DNA from: Nilaparvata lugens
Taxonomy: Eukaryota > Arthropoda > Insecta > Hemiptera > Delphacidae
DNA: 64,000 nucleotides
Direction of reading: 5' to 3'
NCBI RefSeq assembly: GCF_014356525.2
Contig: NC_052515.1
Span: 25,055,212 to 25,119,211, forward strand
Every line of letters begins with the position of its first letter. The stretch's first letter is position 1. The notes under the pieces are model-generated. The model searched no databases and was not told the DNA's origin. It was given only the letters and a program-made list of their open reading frames with translations. Position numbers and translations under genes: made by a program. Below, one piece after another: positions 24,901 to 33,924 of the stretch.

Positions 24901-27900
24901 AATCTTCATAATTATTAACATGAAATATTTTGTTGATTAATTATTAATTCTACATTCCTAAAAGACGATCTGGCAACAGAGTAAAGCGAGAAAGAGATAG
25001 CACTATCCCCTTTGTTGAATGAAAGACAAGGATAGCAATACCATTACTAATCAAACACTGCCATTATAACGTGGACCTCACTATAGTATGGTACTCCTAT
25101 TCTAAGGCTAGGCGCACATTAATTAGTCAAAACAAGACTAGTCACTAGTCACGTTTAGTCACAATACTTCACATAGCTGCTTGTGACGCAACTCACACTG
25201 ATTAGTCACTGCAATTAGACATGTCTTCATAAGCAACTATGTGAAGTTTTGTGACTAAACGTGACTAGTCTTGTCTTGACTAACCGGTGTACGCCCAGCC
25301 TAAGTAAGATTGCACTGACAGATTTCAAAAGTATTGTGACTAAACGTGACTAGTCTTGTCTTGACTAACCGGAGTACGCCCAGCCTACGTAAGATTGCAC
25401 TGACAGACTTCAAAATAGTTCGGAGCACACCCTACCGAAAAATGTTGACCCATGCATCTCCCATCATCATCATCATCATCATCAAAAATGTCCCATATTA
25501 ATAACACATAACCATATCTATCTTTTATATATAATATATTATTTCCTTCCAGGCCGGGAAAAATATATTTCTCAGGCCACTCCCGTGTTTCGGATGGATA
25601 CGTTCAAGGAAGTTCTATAGGGAGCTTCCTCCATCTAGGGTCTCTGAAGCCTGATGTTTTTGCAAAGCCGTGAATATCACCCCGCGAACCATACCTTGCC
25701 TATGCCGTTTCAAAGCAACGGGACGCGTATTGTACACTATTGGAATGAAGCCGGACGAGTCCGGTAAATTGAAGACTCGATCCATGTTCAACAACCCAAT
25801 GTCCGCCACCTAGTCAGAGTCGAGTTGGAACGTGAGTGGGGATGCTGGACTAACTCGTGGACAACCAATCGGAGTGGAAGATACGACTTCACCAATATGG
25901 TGGAAGATACGACTCTTGGTTTTACTACGGTCCAACATAGTTAGACAAGAAATCAGATAGTGAATGGCCCGCTTAACGCTTCAGACGTACAATTCACACC
26001 ACAAGAGAAGTCCGCAAACGTAGCGTAGCCTTTGACTCTTCTTAGTCGTTCAATTATAATCAATAAGACCACAAATATATTACAAGTGGTTTGTGGCTTA
26101 GACCAGTTATAGAATAGACACGCTGGGAAGTCTAGTCTCTGAAGCCAACATCTACTGCCATATCGCCAAATCGTGACGTCATCATCGGATAGAAAACTTT
26201 CAAAGTGTGTCTATTTCAGAAGGATGTAAATTATTATTCATTAAAATGGTAAACTCCCGCTGGAATAGACACAATCTGCTATGGAAAACAATGTAAACAG
26301 ACTCTACAGAAAAGTTTTCTATCCGATGCTGACGTCACGATTTGGCGATATGGCAGTAGATGTTGGCTTCATCGACTTTCAGTATGAATATACAATGGGC
26401 CGTGTCTATTCTATAACTGGTCTAAGGTTTGTGGAGTCAGCGTTAGGAATCAACTATAAAGGTGCGTACAGACTTTCGCTCTGCTCCGCAACCGAACGTC
26501 ACTCCAACAGAGCGATTGATGATCGACCGGGGAGCAACAGTGGTTCGACCGGGGAACGCGAGAAGATCTAACATCTTCCGTAACGTTCATGATGGGTGCG
26601 TGGGCGGAGCGACTATGGTTCGATGGAGGAACGAGGGCGGTACGAGGGCGGAGCGTGCTCGGTGCGGGTTGGAAGCGCGTATATGTGTACGCAGCTTAAG
26701 ACTTAACCTATCTCGGGCTACGTGTAACCTTATCCAAATTTGAGAGAGGAATAGTACAAGGTTACCTTATTTTTTCTCTCCCTATCATTTTTGATGATGT
26801 ACTTATTGTATGAATCAATCAATAAACTGAGATCCGTGTAAAGGCAAATTCCCACATATCAGTATCAGTGTCCGCGTCCGGTTCAGTGAAAATATTATCC
26901 CATGAGTTCTAATGGGACTGTTCATACTCGCTCGACCAGCCCGGGTTTGAATACTCCCATTAGAACGTATGGAAATTATATCTTAAATAAACCGGAAACC
27001 TACTCTGATACTGATAAGTGAGAATCCGCCTTCAATCAATATGAAACAATGGTGACCAAACGGTTAAAAAGCAACGTTATGTTGCTGACGGCGGTGTAAA
27101 TGATCTTCAACAATATATAACCTATTTTCTAAGAATATAATAAAATAGTTTATTTTAAAGAGCAGTTTTGGCTAAGCTCGTTATCTTGTACCGATAATGA
27201 AGCCCCGAGCTATAATGAGGTCCATGTTATAATGGCAGTGGAGAAATATAGGAGAACAACGTTGCCGTTCCTCACTGTCTAGTCACTGCCTTCTTGACGG
27301 CAACTGATACAGGTTTATTAATGTAATATTAATTTCGCATCCTCGTTTAAACTTTATTACTATTTTATTTACTATTATTAATCATTTACAATGCAAATGA
27401 CACTAATGTAATAACATTGGTAGATAAAATAATAAGGGAGTCCTTGTGCTATTTTTCTTCCAAATTTATATGTGACAAAGTCCAAGATAAGGTTAGAATT
27501 TCACGTGTACAATTTCGAAAAATTGTTAGTCAATATAGAATGATCAATTATATTTTATTAAGCGAGAAATTATTTTCTTCAATAATTTCATAATGAATTT
27601 TCATAATTAAAATGAAATATTTTGTGAATGAATTATTAATTCTACATTGTTAAAAGACGATCTGGCAAAAGAGAAAAGCGAGAGAGAGATAGCGCTATCC
27701 GATTTGTTGAATGAAAAACAAGGATAGCAATAGCATTGCTAATCAAACACTGCCATTATAACGTGGACCTCAATATAGAACAATCTTACTTAATGAATAA
27801 TATCGGGGACCGAGCTACGTTCTGGAGTACAAAATTATAAAAAAATTATTACGAAAGAAGAAATTATAATAACATTCATACAGAAATGTTCTATCTTATC

Positions 27901-30900
27901 ACAGAAAATTGAGATTAATTCCCAGAGGAATGCAAATATTTCCCTCACAAAGGCCCAGTTGCACAAAAGCCGGTTAAATTTTAATCCTGATTAACTTCAC
28001 GTGAACCAAATCAGAGATGACCATTTCTAAAATATGGATCTACTGGAATTAATCGGGATTGAAAATAGCCCGGCTTTTTTGCAACCGGCTGATCATTTAA
28101 TCAGTACCTGATTGAATGATTACAAAAGTTCAACAGCTGAGGCATAATTTTGACACAGTCCCACACACATGAACTCGCTCACTCACTTCCATCACCAACA
28201 GACGACGAAATAATTATTATCAGCTATTTTTTCAAGGATGAATAATAATCATCCTTTTTATGCCCTTCAGCGAGTTTTCCCAGGGATGAGACCTAGTGCA
28301 ATCGAATCTTTATATTATAAACCTACTATGTTCTGAATTTCGTGAGAATCGTTAGAGCCGTTTTTGAGATCCGGTGAAATACAAAAATATAAACAGAAGT
28401 TGCTCGTTTAATAGTATAGGATTTTGACGTGTTGTATAGAGTCTTTGACTGCCAATAATTGCACCACTGATTCAATAAATAAATAAATTTGGAAAACTCA
28501 CCTCTCCCTTGTTTTTAATGAATTCTTCGATAGCTTCAACTGCCTCGCGGAAGACACCTGATTTGTTCCCTTTGACGAGCGTTTCCTTGTAATCTGTATA
28601 AGGCTTCAGGTTGTTTTCTTCAATCCAGGCGCTGATGAAGATAATAAAAAACATTCAATTATTTAATAAAAATTCAAACACACTATTGTTTACTATATTA
28701 ACCTAATTATAATTTAACGCCTGTGTTTCCACTGATTGAAAAAGTCTAATCAGAACTCTGATGAAGGGAAGAATATAAGAAGTTACATAATAAAGAACGT
28801 TCAATTATTAATAAAAATACAAAATTATCAGTAAACACATTATTGTTTACTATATTAACCTAATTCTAATTTAAGGACTGTTTTATTATTTGTTACTCCC
28901 ACCGCTTGAAAAAGTGTAATCAGTAAAAAATAAAAGCTCCAAGTGATTATAGTTGAGCCCAATATAAGCTACACGTGATCAATAACACAATAACCATATG
29001 TTAACTAATGGGAAGTTAAATTTGGTTATATAGAGAGGCAGGACATACAAGAGGATCTCTCTGCCAACAAGTCATAGGCCCGGTTGCACAAAAGCCGGTT
29101 AAATCTTAACCGTGATTAATTCCACGAGAACCAATCAGAGAAGGCATTTTTGAAGAGACGGCTTCTCTGATTGGTTCTCGTGGAATTAATCACTGTTAAA
29201 ATTTTACCGGCTGTTGTGCAACCGGCACCAAGTGATTAAAGTTAAGCCCAATATAAGCTACAAGTGATCAATAACCCAATAACCATAAGTTCACTAATGG
29301 GAAGTTAAATTTGGTTATATAGAGAGGCAGGACATCCAAGAGGATCTCTCTGCCAACAAGTCATAAACTTACAACTAATAATGTTTTTACAATAGATGCT
29401 ATACATCTAGACTTTACAGATTCATGCCAAAACCATGACAATGCAATGCATAGCAGCAATCCCATTCATTCCAGCCATTCCATGTGAATGGAATGACAGA
29501 TTCATGTCGATGTAAAAGTTTAAAGTCTAGAGATATACATTGCAGCATTGAATTGATTGTAAACATAAGGCTGAAGCAGTCTTAGCATCAATCTCCCAAA
29601 ACTAATTTAGATCAATCTAATTTAAATGTGGTTTAATCTAGCATTACTGTACTGTGAAAAATATGAATAAATGAATGAATTTATTTAGCTATTGCTTCAT
29701 ACAGTGTATGATTACAAAGCTTTTGAAAATGTTCCACAAAAATGAGCAGAAACAGTTTTTCACACAAAAAAGCTAATATAGAGTTCCATATTATTCTTTC
29801 TACTCATCATAAAAAAGACAAAGGTATCATTGTTGGCATGTCAACAGTCCATAATGATATTATTCTGATAGCACAAAGAATCTTAGTCTCAGCATTTGAT
29901 ACATCATGAAACTGAAGACGTCGTTCATTTCCGGACCATCACTAAAAATATCCATGATATAGTCTGGAAGCTGAATGTTTACGTCAATTCTTATTAAAGC
30001 ATTCTCATTAATGATTTGGGTTTTGAGACCATTTATACAGGTCAAAATTATTCATAAAATTCGATCAAATGAAAAGTGTTTAAACTACCATCTCACAACC
30101 CGATTGGCAAACAAGTCTTTAAATCCCACTAGCCGGTTATAAAGAGTGCATGTTAAGTGAATGGACAACTAACTATCAATTTGACCATCTCTCATTTGAT
30201 GGAGTCGATTGAAAATTTCAATAGTAACAGCTAATACCACTGGCTGTAAAATTCTCAAATTGTAAAAGAAGTTTCCGCCAATTTTTCCGCCCAAACCTCT
30301 TCGATATTTCCCTTGGTAAACCATTCTAGCACTTGAATGAAGCTAATATAGTTACTAAAAATAATACAATCTCTTTGCAGTTTGTTTTGAACGATTATAG
30401 ACGGATTCCCACATATATGAAGCAGAGTCCGTAAACGATACAGTGGAAATATAATTCCCAAAAGTTATAATGAGACTATTCCCACTCAGTATGGATAGTC
30501 TCATTAGAAATTATGGGAATAATATTCCCACTGTACCGGTCAGGTTTACTGATACCTGTTTTAGGGAGACCTTTTCATGGGAGATGAGTGATTAGAATAT
30601 TTGTTTGTGTAGTAGAGAAGTTGATATTGTGATAACCTAATTATTTCTATTAAATAAAAATACTAATAATAATAATATATGATTTAACATCGAACAATTT
30701 CCATTTATTCATAACCATAATTTTTCTATTTAACTTTTTGTGTAGTTGAGAAGTTGATATTGTGGTAATTATTCATATTGAATGAAAAAGACTAAGAAGT
30801 TGTCAAAAAACCACAGATTTATTGATAGTTAGAAAGACCGGTTTCGGTTGTTACACCATTGTCAATTTCTGATAAATGTTTGTCATTATATTTATATTTG

Positions 30901-33119
30901 TCATGATGCATATCTGTCTATCAGAGATTGACAATGGTGTAACAACCGAAACCGGTCTTTCTAACTATCGATAGATCTGTGGTTTTTTTTGACAATGTCA
31001 TAGTCTGATGAGAATATCTTGTTCATGATGAAACTTCAATCATAAACCTTAAAAAAATGACGAATAGAGCTATGAAAAACGATTACTTACTAGTTTTTGC
31101 TGCCAAAGAAGAAAATACAGTGAGATACTGATTTTTTACCACCTTTGGGATTTTTGAGGTCTTTGGGTGGGTTAGATACCTGAAATAAATAGCAAATGGA
31201 AACATCAGTTTTTCCACACATGTTTATCACGGTAGCAAATTATAGAAAAACAAGAAACATAGTTTTCAGTTATGTACTATAAATTATTTTTCTATTACAA
31301 CCATATAATTTTGAAATTGTTTCTTTTTACAATCAACAATTTATTTCAACCGTATTCACAAATCCCTTTTACTCTAGAAACGGAAAAATACCAGGGGAAG
31401 AAATCGTAATAAAAAAATGAATAAGAAATGTCTTGTTTAATACACTATATGAAAAAGGTTAATTTTGAATAGTAAAGGATAGAACTAGACTACTCAACTA
31501 GACTATTTGAAAATGTTTTGCATCAAACTAACTTTCTATTAATAACGGTTTAAACAATATAATCTATTCTGATTTTAAATGTAAATTTTAAAAGATTAAC
31601 AAGGCTTGGAAACAACATTTCAGCCAAAAATTCAAATAAAACGGATTTGATCATTTTTAAATTAGCCTAAATGAATATTAAAAAATAGTTTAGGATTTTA
31701 AAATTAAATCTGATTAGGTAAATAGTTTAGGATTTTCAAATTAAATCTGATTAAATATTTGGTTATCAAGGTAAACATAATGATAGGTCAAGACTATCTG
31801 CGTTAACCGGTTGTGTAAATAATGTCTGGTATGATGGGATATTATGCGATCAAAAATAGCATATTTTGAGAACTACCTGCTTTTGTAATTTTTACGTGAA
31901 TTCAGGAATTTACGGTTGCTAACCGAATAATTCAAGCGTGCTAATTGACAACAATAGTATTCTTCACCTCTCTGAATTAGATACTGTAGTTGATTACAGG
32001 ATAGTCGGGCCCCAGGCTAACTCAAGCCTTAAGAATACTTAATTTTGTTGCTACTAAACATAAATGGCAGTAAGAAAACCTAACTGCTAAATTTATTTTC
32101 AAGGTGATAAAATAAATTCTTTACTTATTTAGTTTTTTTTTAATATCAAGATTGAAATTATAAATAAGTTACTGAACAGTTTTCTTACAAATTCATAAAA
32201 CGTTCCTACTCATAACATTATTACCTTTTAAGTTTTAAATTATTCATAAAGGACAATATTTCAAGTTTGACAATCTATCCATTAGTCAAAAAACATCAAT
32301 TTATTTATTATCACGCAAGGAAAACATTGTTCATGACTTAGAGATTGCGGAACACAACAATATTATATAAAATAGAAAGTCAACCTACATTTTCATGTTT
32401 CCAGAATAAACAATACTATAACATTATTAAAGAATAATTTATATATATCAAAGTAAAGTATTAGACAATTACATTTTCTTGGTCTCTACATTTTAAAAAC
32501 TGATAAATCAAGTCAATATATTTTTAAATTCAGTAATTTTCAAGATGATTATAAGAAATAGAACAATAATTAAAAGTTGAAACCTGAATTACATTGTTAC
32601 CGGTATCTAAGATAAAATAATTTTTCAAAAATTATGTTGAAAATTTATAATTAAAAGTAAAAATAAATATTAACAAATTGTTAAGTATTATTTATGGTGA
32701 TACGTTAATACGGATTCCTATACTGAGTTTAGGACTTTTTCGGGTCAAGACTTGTTGTTGGAGAATTTAGGTTAATTATTTGAGGTTATGTTTTCAGAAT
32801 AATATTACAATACATTATTATTTAATGCTAAACCTATTATTAATAATATTATTGGGGAGTAAAATAACCGTGCCGAAGAAGCACAAAATGTGGTAAAACT
32901 TTCTAATAACGGATGAAATTGATTTCAACTACTCACCCGGCCAGGCCATGGAGGGAACCCTTTCATTTTTGCCCTGTAAGAAAATAACAAACAAACAATT
33001 AATTCAAATGGTTTTTATTTATATATATCACTTAATAAATGATAGAACATTATAAATTCAAACTTTAAATGCAAATTAACTTACCAAACGAAATCGCCGA
33101 TTTTGAAAGCTTCGGCCAT
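9822..33119 (-). CDS. GLYR1: GLYR1/NPAC/NDF-type nuclear protein, 5' part of a split gene
   Basis: Spliced gene read on the minus strand from ATG at 33119. Coding exons: 33085-33119, 32937-32973, 31091-31179, 28502-28631, 22508-22591, (candidate 20010-20195), 14699-14989 and 9822-9995. All junctions are GT/AG and the phases agree. The product starts with a PWWP domain (WAKMKGFPPWPGR), continues through a basic Ser/Lys-rich linker, and enters a beta-hydroxyacid-dehydrogenase Rossmann fold (GFLGLGIMGSGIVKNLL, then VWNRTPDK, the NADP-binding NRT). This order is specific to GLYR1 (NPAC, nucleosome-destabilising factor), a chromatin protein that in other animals binds H3K36me-marked nucleosomes. 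About 280 residues are encoded here without the candidate exon; family members have about 550-600, so the rest of the dehydrogenase-like domain is missing. I saw no further exon between 9.8 kb and base 1, so the intron is long or an exon escaped me. Confidence 0.93.
10110..10640 (-). repeat. tandem copies of the GLYR1 exon 8 acceptor end
   Basis: A unit of about 165 bp beginning at exon 8 itself (near 9970) is repeated about four more times upstream in the intron. Each holds an acceptor-like NNGCAG|GT and the first coding bases; the copies near 10150, 10315 and 10480 read VTPSLDLEN, VTPPLDLEN and VTPLLDLEN. The copy near 10635 has a base loss. A further weaker copy lies at 10925-10965. Confidence 0.88.
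10780..11895. mobile_element. element bounded by inverted copies of an about 100-bp block
   Basis: TTCCATCTAGCTGTTTACCC...GTAGCAGAAGTCTTCGGGGT near 10787-10893 is inverted at about 11687-11795, and part is repeated directly at 11818-11890. Looks like a TIR element of about 1 kb with a duplicated end. No coding frame inside. Confidence 0.5.
11896..12963. other. intron sequence, no gene seen
   Basis: AT-rich GLYR1 intron DNA without a recognised exon or repeat family. Confidence 0.4.
12964..13180. mobile_element. repeat with GTGCAACTA...GCGCAAAGTGACAG arm
   Basis: GCGCAAAGTGACAGTTTGCT, GAGTGCAGCAAAC and CATTAAATTTTTCCTACAGT recur in reverse at 48700-48905. Related blocks are at 13460-13570 and in the 921-bp repeats at 46.6-48.4 kb. 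Probably a dispersed foldback family. Confidence 0.6.
13338..13384. mobile_element. family F terminal fragment
   Basis: Only the right end, CCATTATAACGTGGACCTCA, remains. Confidence 0.75.
14230..14390. repeat. hairpin of AT-rich inverted arms
   Basis: AAAAATCTTGTAGTACCCTTTA and its reverse flank a T-rich centre; the CTTTA..GTAC motif resembles family D ends. Confidence 0.6.
14475..14698 (-). repeat. tandem repeat carrying a copy of the GLYR1 exon 7 donor end
   Basis: GGTTAGCAAGGT...GGTCGCATAATGTTC is present at about 14573-14600 and again at 14671-14717, where it includes the true exon 7 end and donor. A more distant relative of the unit's body (GCACGAGTCGCAGGCGAGTG) lies at 13803-13900. 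Confidence 0.75.
14699..14989 (-). CDS. GLYR1: GLYR1 coding exon 7 (Ser/Lys-rich linker)
   Basis: A 97-codon, phase 0/0, clearly GC-richer exon (GACAG acceptor, GTGAGT donor). It encodes a basic AT-hook-like stretch (AAKRKRTKRSSSS), an acidic patch and a Ser/Thr-rich tail ending LLERPSNIMRP. It joins directly in frame to the VTPPLDLENV start of exon 8, as in GLYR1 proteins. Its donor end is duplicated in the intron downstream (see 14475-14698). Confidence 0.9.
15240..15483 (+). mobile_element. 5'-truncated non-LTR retroposon 3' end
   Basis: CCTATTACATGGGAAACCAT, TTTTCCTCCTTTCTTTCTTT and CACCATGAAGCCTGTTTTT match a reversed sequence at 50236-50440. The tail ends TTTGAATAAAATCATTAATTGATTGA, a LINE-like 3' end. 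Confidence 0.6.
15841..15995. mobile_element. foldback element, family D copy 2
   Basis: AAGTACCCTTTTTAAATTAT and its reverse at the ends; inner arms CGGCTATATAATGCCAT and reverse. Confidence 0.8.
16274..16428. mobile_element. palindromic MITE, family L copy 1
   Basis: GGGCCGTTTGCACAGTCAAA at the left and CTGTGCAAACGGCAC at the right, with AAACTGAATTTAATCAG arms. Confidence 0.82.
16893..17046. mobile_element. palindromic MITE, family L copy 2
   Basis: Same ends, GGGCCGTTTGCACAGTG and CACTGTGCAAACGGCCC, about 0.5 kb from copy 1. Confidence 0.85.
17277..17650. repeat. tandem duplication, about 173 bp unit, two copies plus
   Basis: GAGAAAGAAACAAA...CCAATTTCTATT starts each unit at about 17277 and 17450, and a third start is at about 17617. 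The units differ by only a few bases. Confidence 0.85.
17702..17895. mobile_element. palindromic MITE, family B copy 2
   Basis: CGCGTTTACACCGAAGTTAT and the reverse at ...AAACGCAGCT; internal ATAGATTCTATTTGATTGAA. Confidence 0.85.
18803..18850 (+). mobile_element. tRNA-like (SINE head) fragment
   Basis: TGAATGGTTAAGACGCTCGC resembles an A box region; no B box follows, so it is a fragment. Confidence 0.35.
18980..19600. repeat. tandem repeat, about 120-134 bp unit, five copies
   Basis: AACCCATGATTTACAGAATT...ACTATACTTTTATCAAATAA...AACAAGACCAGAAGATGAAA recurs from about 18996, 19129, 19262, 19396 and 19516. The last unit is shortened. In the GLYR1 intron. Confidence 0.88.
19648..19797. mobile_element. 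foldback MITE, family A copy 3
   Basis: GGCCCGGTTGCACAAAAGCC and the decayed right arm ...TTGTTCAACCGGCAC. Confidence 0.85.
20010..20195 (-). CDS. candidate extra exon in the GLYR1 linker, or a foreign exon
   Basis: An open 62-codon segment, phase 0 at both ends, between a TTTCAAG acceptor and a GTAACC donor. It would join GLYR1 exons 5 and 7 in frame. The peptide starts PFCEDCLNRREDKFEDF and continues with a Tyr/Pro-rich stretch. I recognise no domain and do not know it as a conserved part of GLYR1. It could be a lineage-specific cassette exon or an exon of an unrelated or decayed gene inside the intron. The acceptor is less canonical (AAG, not CAG). Confidence 0.4.
20512..20760. repeat. 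two-copy tandem duplication, about 125 bp
   Basis: TTTGCAGAATTCAGAATACC...ATTCAACAATTCAGTAATGA occurs at about 20533 and 20657. Confidence 0.85.
20761..21892. other. intron sequence; a LINE-like tail, no gene seen
   Basis: GTGCAAATAAAGTTCTGTTCTATTCTA at 21373-21400 resembles a LINE 3' tail. No exon recognised. Confidence 0.4.
21893..22400. repeat. 73-bp tandem array with a three-unit higher-order repeat
   Basis: Seven units sharing TTTTTCGACCCTA and GTTATTTCAAGCGTTAGAA. Units 1-3 carry the variants AGATTCCATG, AAATTAAAAG and AAATTCAAAG; units 4-6 repeat this order and unit 7 is truncated/variant. This is a small satellite with a trimer higher-order structure. Confidence 0.88.
22508..22591 (-). 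CDS. GLYR1: GLYR1 coding exon 5 (linker)
   Basis: An 84-nt phase 0/0 exon (TTTCAG acceptor, GTCAGT donor) encoding SVQEDPDDVFNRLVE and the Lys-rich tail KNKTKPKPKK. A 73-bp tandem array lies about 100 bp downstream of its donor. Confidence 0.88.
22592..24704. other. intron sequence; no supported exon
   Basis: 22780-22830 holds a fragment of a repeat also seen at 45051-45090 and 63494-63550 (ATTCAACCAATACTGACA). Short ORFs at 24081-24269 and 24343-24546 match nothing I recognise. Confidence 0.4.
24705..25085. mobile_element. MITE, family F copy 3 (381 bp)
   Basis: TATAGTGAGGTCCACGTTAT and ATAACGTGGACCTCACTATA. Intact, with no internal insert; a useful reference for the disrupted copies. Confidence 0.92.
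25104..25302. mobile_element. palindromic MITE, family C copy 2, plus a half copy
   Basis: GGCTAGGCGCACATTAATTA to GTGTACGCCCAGCC. The right end (from ATTGTGACTAAACGTGACTA) is repeated directly at 25332-25386. Confidence 0.85.
25457..25484. repeat. (ATC)n microsatellite
   Basis: About nine ATC units. Confidence 0.9.
25615..25813 (-). other. unidentified GC-richer open frame
   Basis: Minus-strand open frame after a GACTAG acceptor-like site, reading VADIGLLNMDRVFNLPDSS then GFIPIVYNTRPVALKRHRQG. It has a possible donor CAAG|GTATGG at about 25700 and a natural stop at 25615. The composition is exon-like but I recognise no family. It could be part of an old element; a GLYR1 exon is unlikely. 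Confidence 0.3.
26090..26434. mobile_element. foldback element of about 345 bp
   Basis: TTAGACCAGTTATAGAATAG is inverted at CTATTCTATAACTGGTCTAA; the inner arms with TGACGTCA and CATATCGCCAAATCGTGACG are also mirrored. The short plus-strand reading frame in the right arm is a by-product. Confidence 0.8.
26458..26702. mobile_element. GC-rich MITE-like element
   Basis: Ends GGTGCGTACAGACTTTCGC and CGTATATGTGTACGCAGCTT are imperfect inverted repeats. The interior is rich in CGGAGC/GACCGGGG motifs, against AT-rich flanks. Confidence 0.5.
26849..27034. mobile_element. MITE, family K copy 1
   Basis: ATTCCCACATATCAGTATCA...TCCGG at the left and CCGGAAACC...TGATACTGATAAGTGAGAAT at the right. Copies at 30396 and 41053. 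Confidence 0.8.
27211..27777. mobile_element. MITE, family F copy 4 with an internal insertion
   Basis: Ends TATAATGAGGTCCATGTTAT and ATAACGTGGACCTCAATATA. Compared with the 381-bp copy, an extra segment at about 27355-27540 (TTACAATGCAAATGACACTA...CCTTGTGCTATTTTTCTTCC) interrupts it. That insert shares its ...CTTGTGCTATT...CTCCCAAATTTA block with 26750-26822 and 36860-36975. Confidence 0.8.
27952..28090. mobile_element. foldback MITE, family A copy 4
   Basis: GGCCCAGTTGCACAAAAGCC to GGCTTTTTTGCAACCGGCT, arms diverged. Confidence 0.82.
28150..28425 (-). mobile_element. Helentron-like family, 5' part
   Basis: Minus strand: TCCTATACTATTAAACGAGC, then ACGGCTCTAACGATTCTCAC, GCACTAGGTCTCATCCCTGG and GAAAACTCGCTGAAG. 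It matches 40545-40947 and 56828-57489, which also keep the hairpin 3' end; that end is missing here. Confidence 0.6.
28502..28631 (-). CDS. GLYR1: GLYR1 coding exon 4 (end of PWWP)
   Basis: Completes the split Tyr and encodes AWIEENNLKPY, then an acidic helical stretch ending EEFIKNKGE. Matches the conserved AWIEE...KPY...FKEAVE pattern of GLYR1. Acceptor CATCAG, donor GTGAGT. The acceptor neighbourhood recurs upstream in the intron (see 28632-28920). Confidence 0.93.
28632..28920. repeat. tandem duplication including the exon 4 acceptor edge
   Basis: CTGATGAAG...CATTCAATTATTTAATAAAAAT...TATTGTTTACTATATTAACC is repeated once from about 28755 (CTGATGAAGG...CGTTCAATTATTAATAAAAAT...). CTGATGAAG is the reverse of the exon 4 acceptor CTTCATCAG, so a second acceptor-like site lies about 125 bp upstream of the true one. 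Confidence 0.7.
28936..29366. repeat. about 135-bp direct repeat flanking a family A MITE
   Basis: AAGTGATTATAGTTGAGCCC...GAGGATCTCTCTGCCAACAA at 28940-29075 recurs at 29229-29366. The foldback MITE at 29077-29228 lies exactly between the copies. Confidence 0.88.
29077..29228. mobile_element. foldback MITE, family A copy 5
   Basis: GGCCCGGTTGCACAAAAGCC and GGCTGTTGTGCAACCGGCAC, inner GAACCAATCAGAGAAGGC and reverse. The best preserved copy. Confidence 0.9.
29367..30395. other. GLYR1 intron 3 sequence, no gene seen
   Basis: A weak inverted pair around GACTTTACAGATTCATG at 29405-29530. Short minus-strand frames (29860-30045, 30255-30461) show no family motif. Confidence 0.4.
30396..30565. mobile_element. 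MITE, family K copy 2
   Basis: GACGGATTCCCACATATATG; inner arms AATTCCCAAAAGTTATAATGAG and reverse; right part CACTGTACCGGTCAGGTTTA. Confidence 0.75.
30781..31000. mobile_element. foldback element, family E
   Basis: TTGTCAAAAAACCACAGATT...GACCGGTTTCGGTTGTTACA and its reverse, with arms of about 85 bp. A half copy is at 40945-41030. It lies less than 100 bp from GLYR1 exon 3. Confidence 0.85.
31091..31179 (-). CDS. GLYR1: GLYR1 coding exon 3 (PWWP, second half)
   Basis: Starts after TTTCAG and ends before GTAAGT in phase 2. Encodes VSNPPKDLKNPKGGKK followed by SVSHCIFFFGSKNY, the FFGSxxYAW strand of the PWWP barrel, completed by the next exon. Confidence 0.93.
31180..32936. other. GLYR1 intron 2, no gene seen
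   Basis: AT-rich. TAGTTTAGGATTTT..AAATTAAATCTGATTA is repeated twice at 31684-31755. No exon or element recognised. Confidence 0.45.
32937..32973 (-). CDS. GLYR1: GLYR1 coding exon 2 (PWWP core)
   Basis: A 37-nt exon between a TTACAG acceptor and a GTGAGT donor. It encodes the rest of the split Trp and AKMKGFPPWPGR, containing the diagnostic PPWPG of the PWWP domain. It ends in phase 0. Confidence 0.93.
33085..33119 (-). CDS. GLYR1: GLYR1 coding exon 1 (start codon, PWWP start)
   Basis: Encodes MAEAFKIGDFVW; the Trp codon is split by the GTAAGT donor. A TTTCAG acceptor-like site at 33148-33150 suggests a spliced 5' UTR exon upstream, which I could not delimit. Confidence 0.93.
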
Positions 33120-33924
33120 AGTGACAGCTTGGATAGATGAACCTCAACTGAAATACAAAATGCTGGACAACGTTCTTTTGTTTTGCTTCACCAGCAACAA
33201 TGCTCAACTTCCGCACTTTGAACACAAAAATTATTTTTTGTTTCTCAAAATCCGCACAAAATATTGATTCTAAAATAATTAAAACAATTTATCGGTGAGA
33301 AAATAAAGTAAATATGAGATATTTAAGTGAATTGACATATCATTAACTTGTCTCTCTAGTGAGTAAAGTAGTAATGGTTCCCGCTCAGAAACAGAATCGA
33401 ATTCAAAAATTATCATAATATCAAGGAACTTTATAAGAAAAAATGATATTATAGATGAAAAATATTACTTTTGAGAATTATATTTTAATAAATATTCAAA
33501 GTTTCATGTGATCGAGTGGTTTTTCAACTCTAATTATTTCAATTTAGATTACTTAAATTGCAGAAAATCATGATTCGAAACATTATTTACGTTTTTCAAG
33601 ATTAGAATATCAATTTTTTCCAAAAAAATCATGAGATTGTTCAAAAAATGTCAATATAATATTTAAAAACCCTAATTTTGGCCATCCTGTTAGTCATCTA
33701 ATCATATGATCTTTGTTGACATTTGTGATTGAGGTTAGCGTTTTATAGGTTATAGAGGTTATAATTTGAAAGTTTTATTAATTTTGACTTACATGTTCTA
33801 GATAACTTTCATTTTATTGAATTCATAACTATGTGTTGTATTTCATAAAATATCTCAGAGATTGTTATATAAATAAAAGTAATACATCGTCTTGAATCAA
33901 AAGGATTTTATTAAATACAGAACT
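33120..33924. promoter_or_regulatory. shared bidirectional intergenic region of GLYR1 and SNRNP35
   Basis: 805 bases separate the GLYR1 ATG (minus) from the SNRNP35 ATG (plus). It is AT-rich, holds no recognisable repeat element and no clear TATA box near either start. In such a repeat-dense window the absence of MITEs is consistent with selection on a divergent promoter; promoter activity is inferred only. Confidence 0.55.

Noticed and set aside
26281..26571. 96-residue plus-strand frame
   Set aside because: It crosses the right arm of a foldback element and the start of a separate MITE.
33892..33924. Eleven-codon N-terminal extension of SNRNP35
   Set aside because: It would start at TTG; the first ATG in frame is at 33925 and no homology supports the extension.
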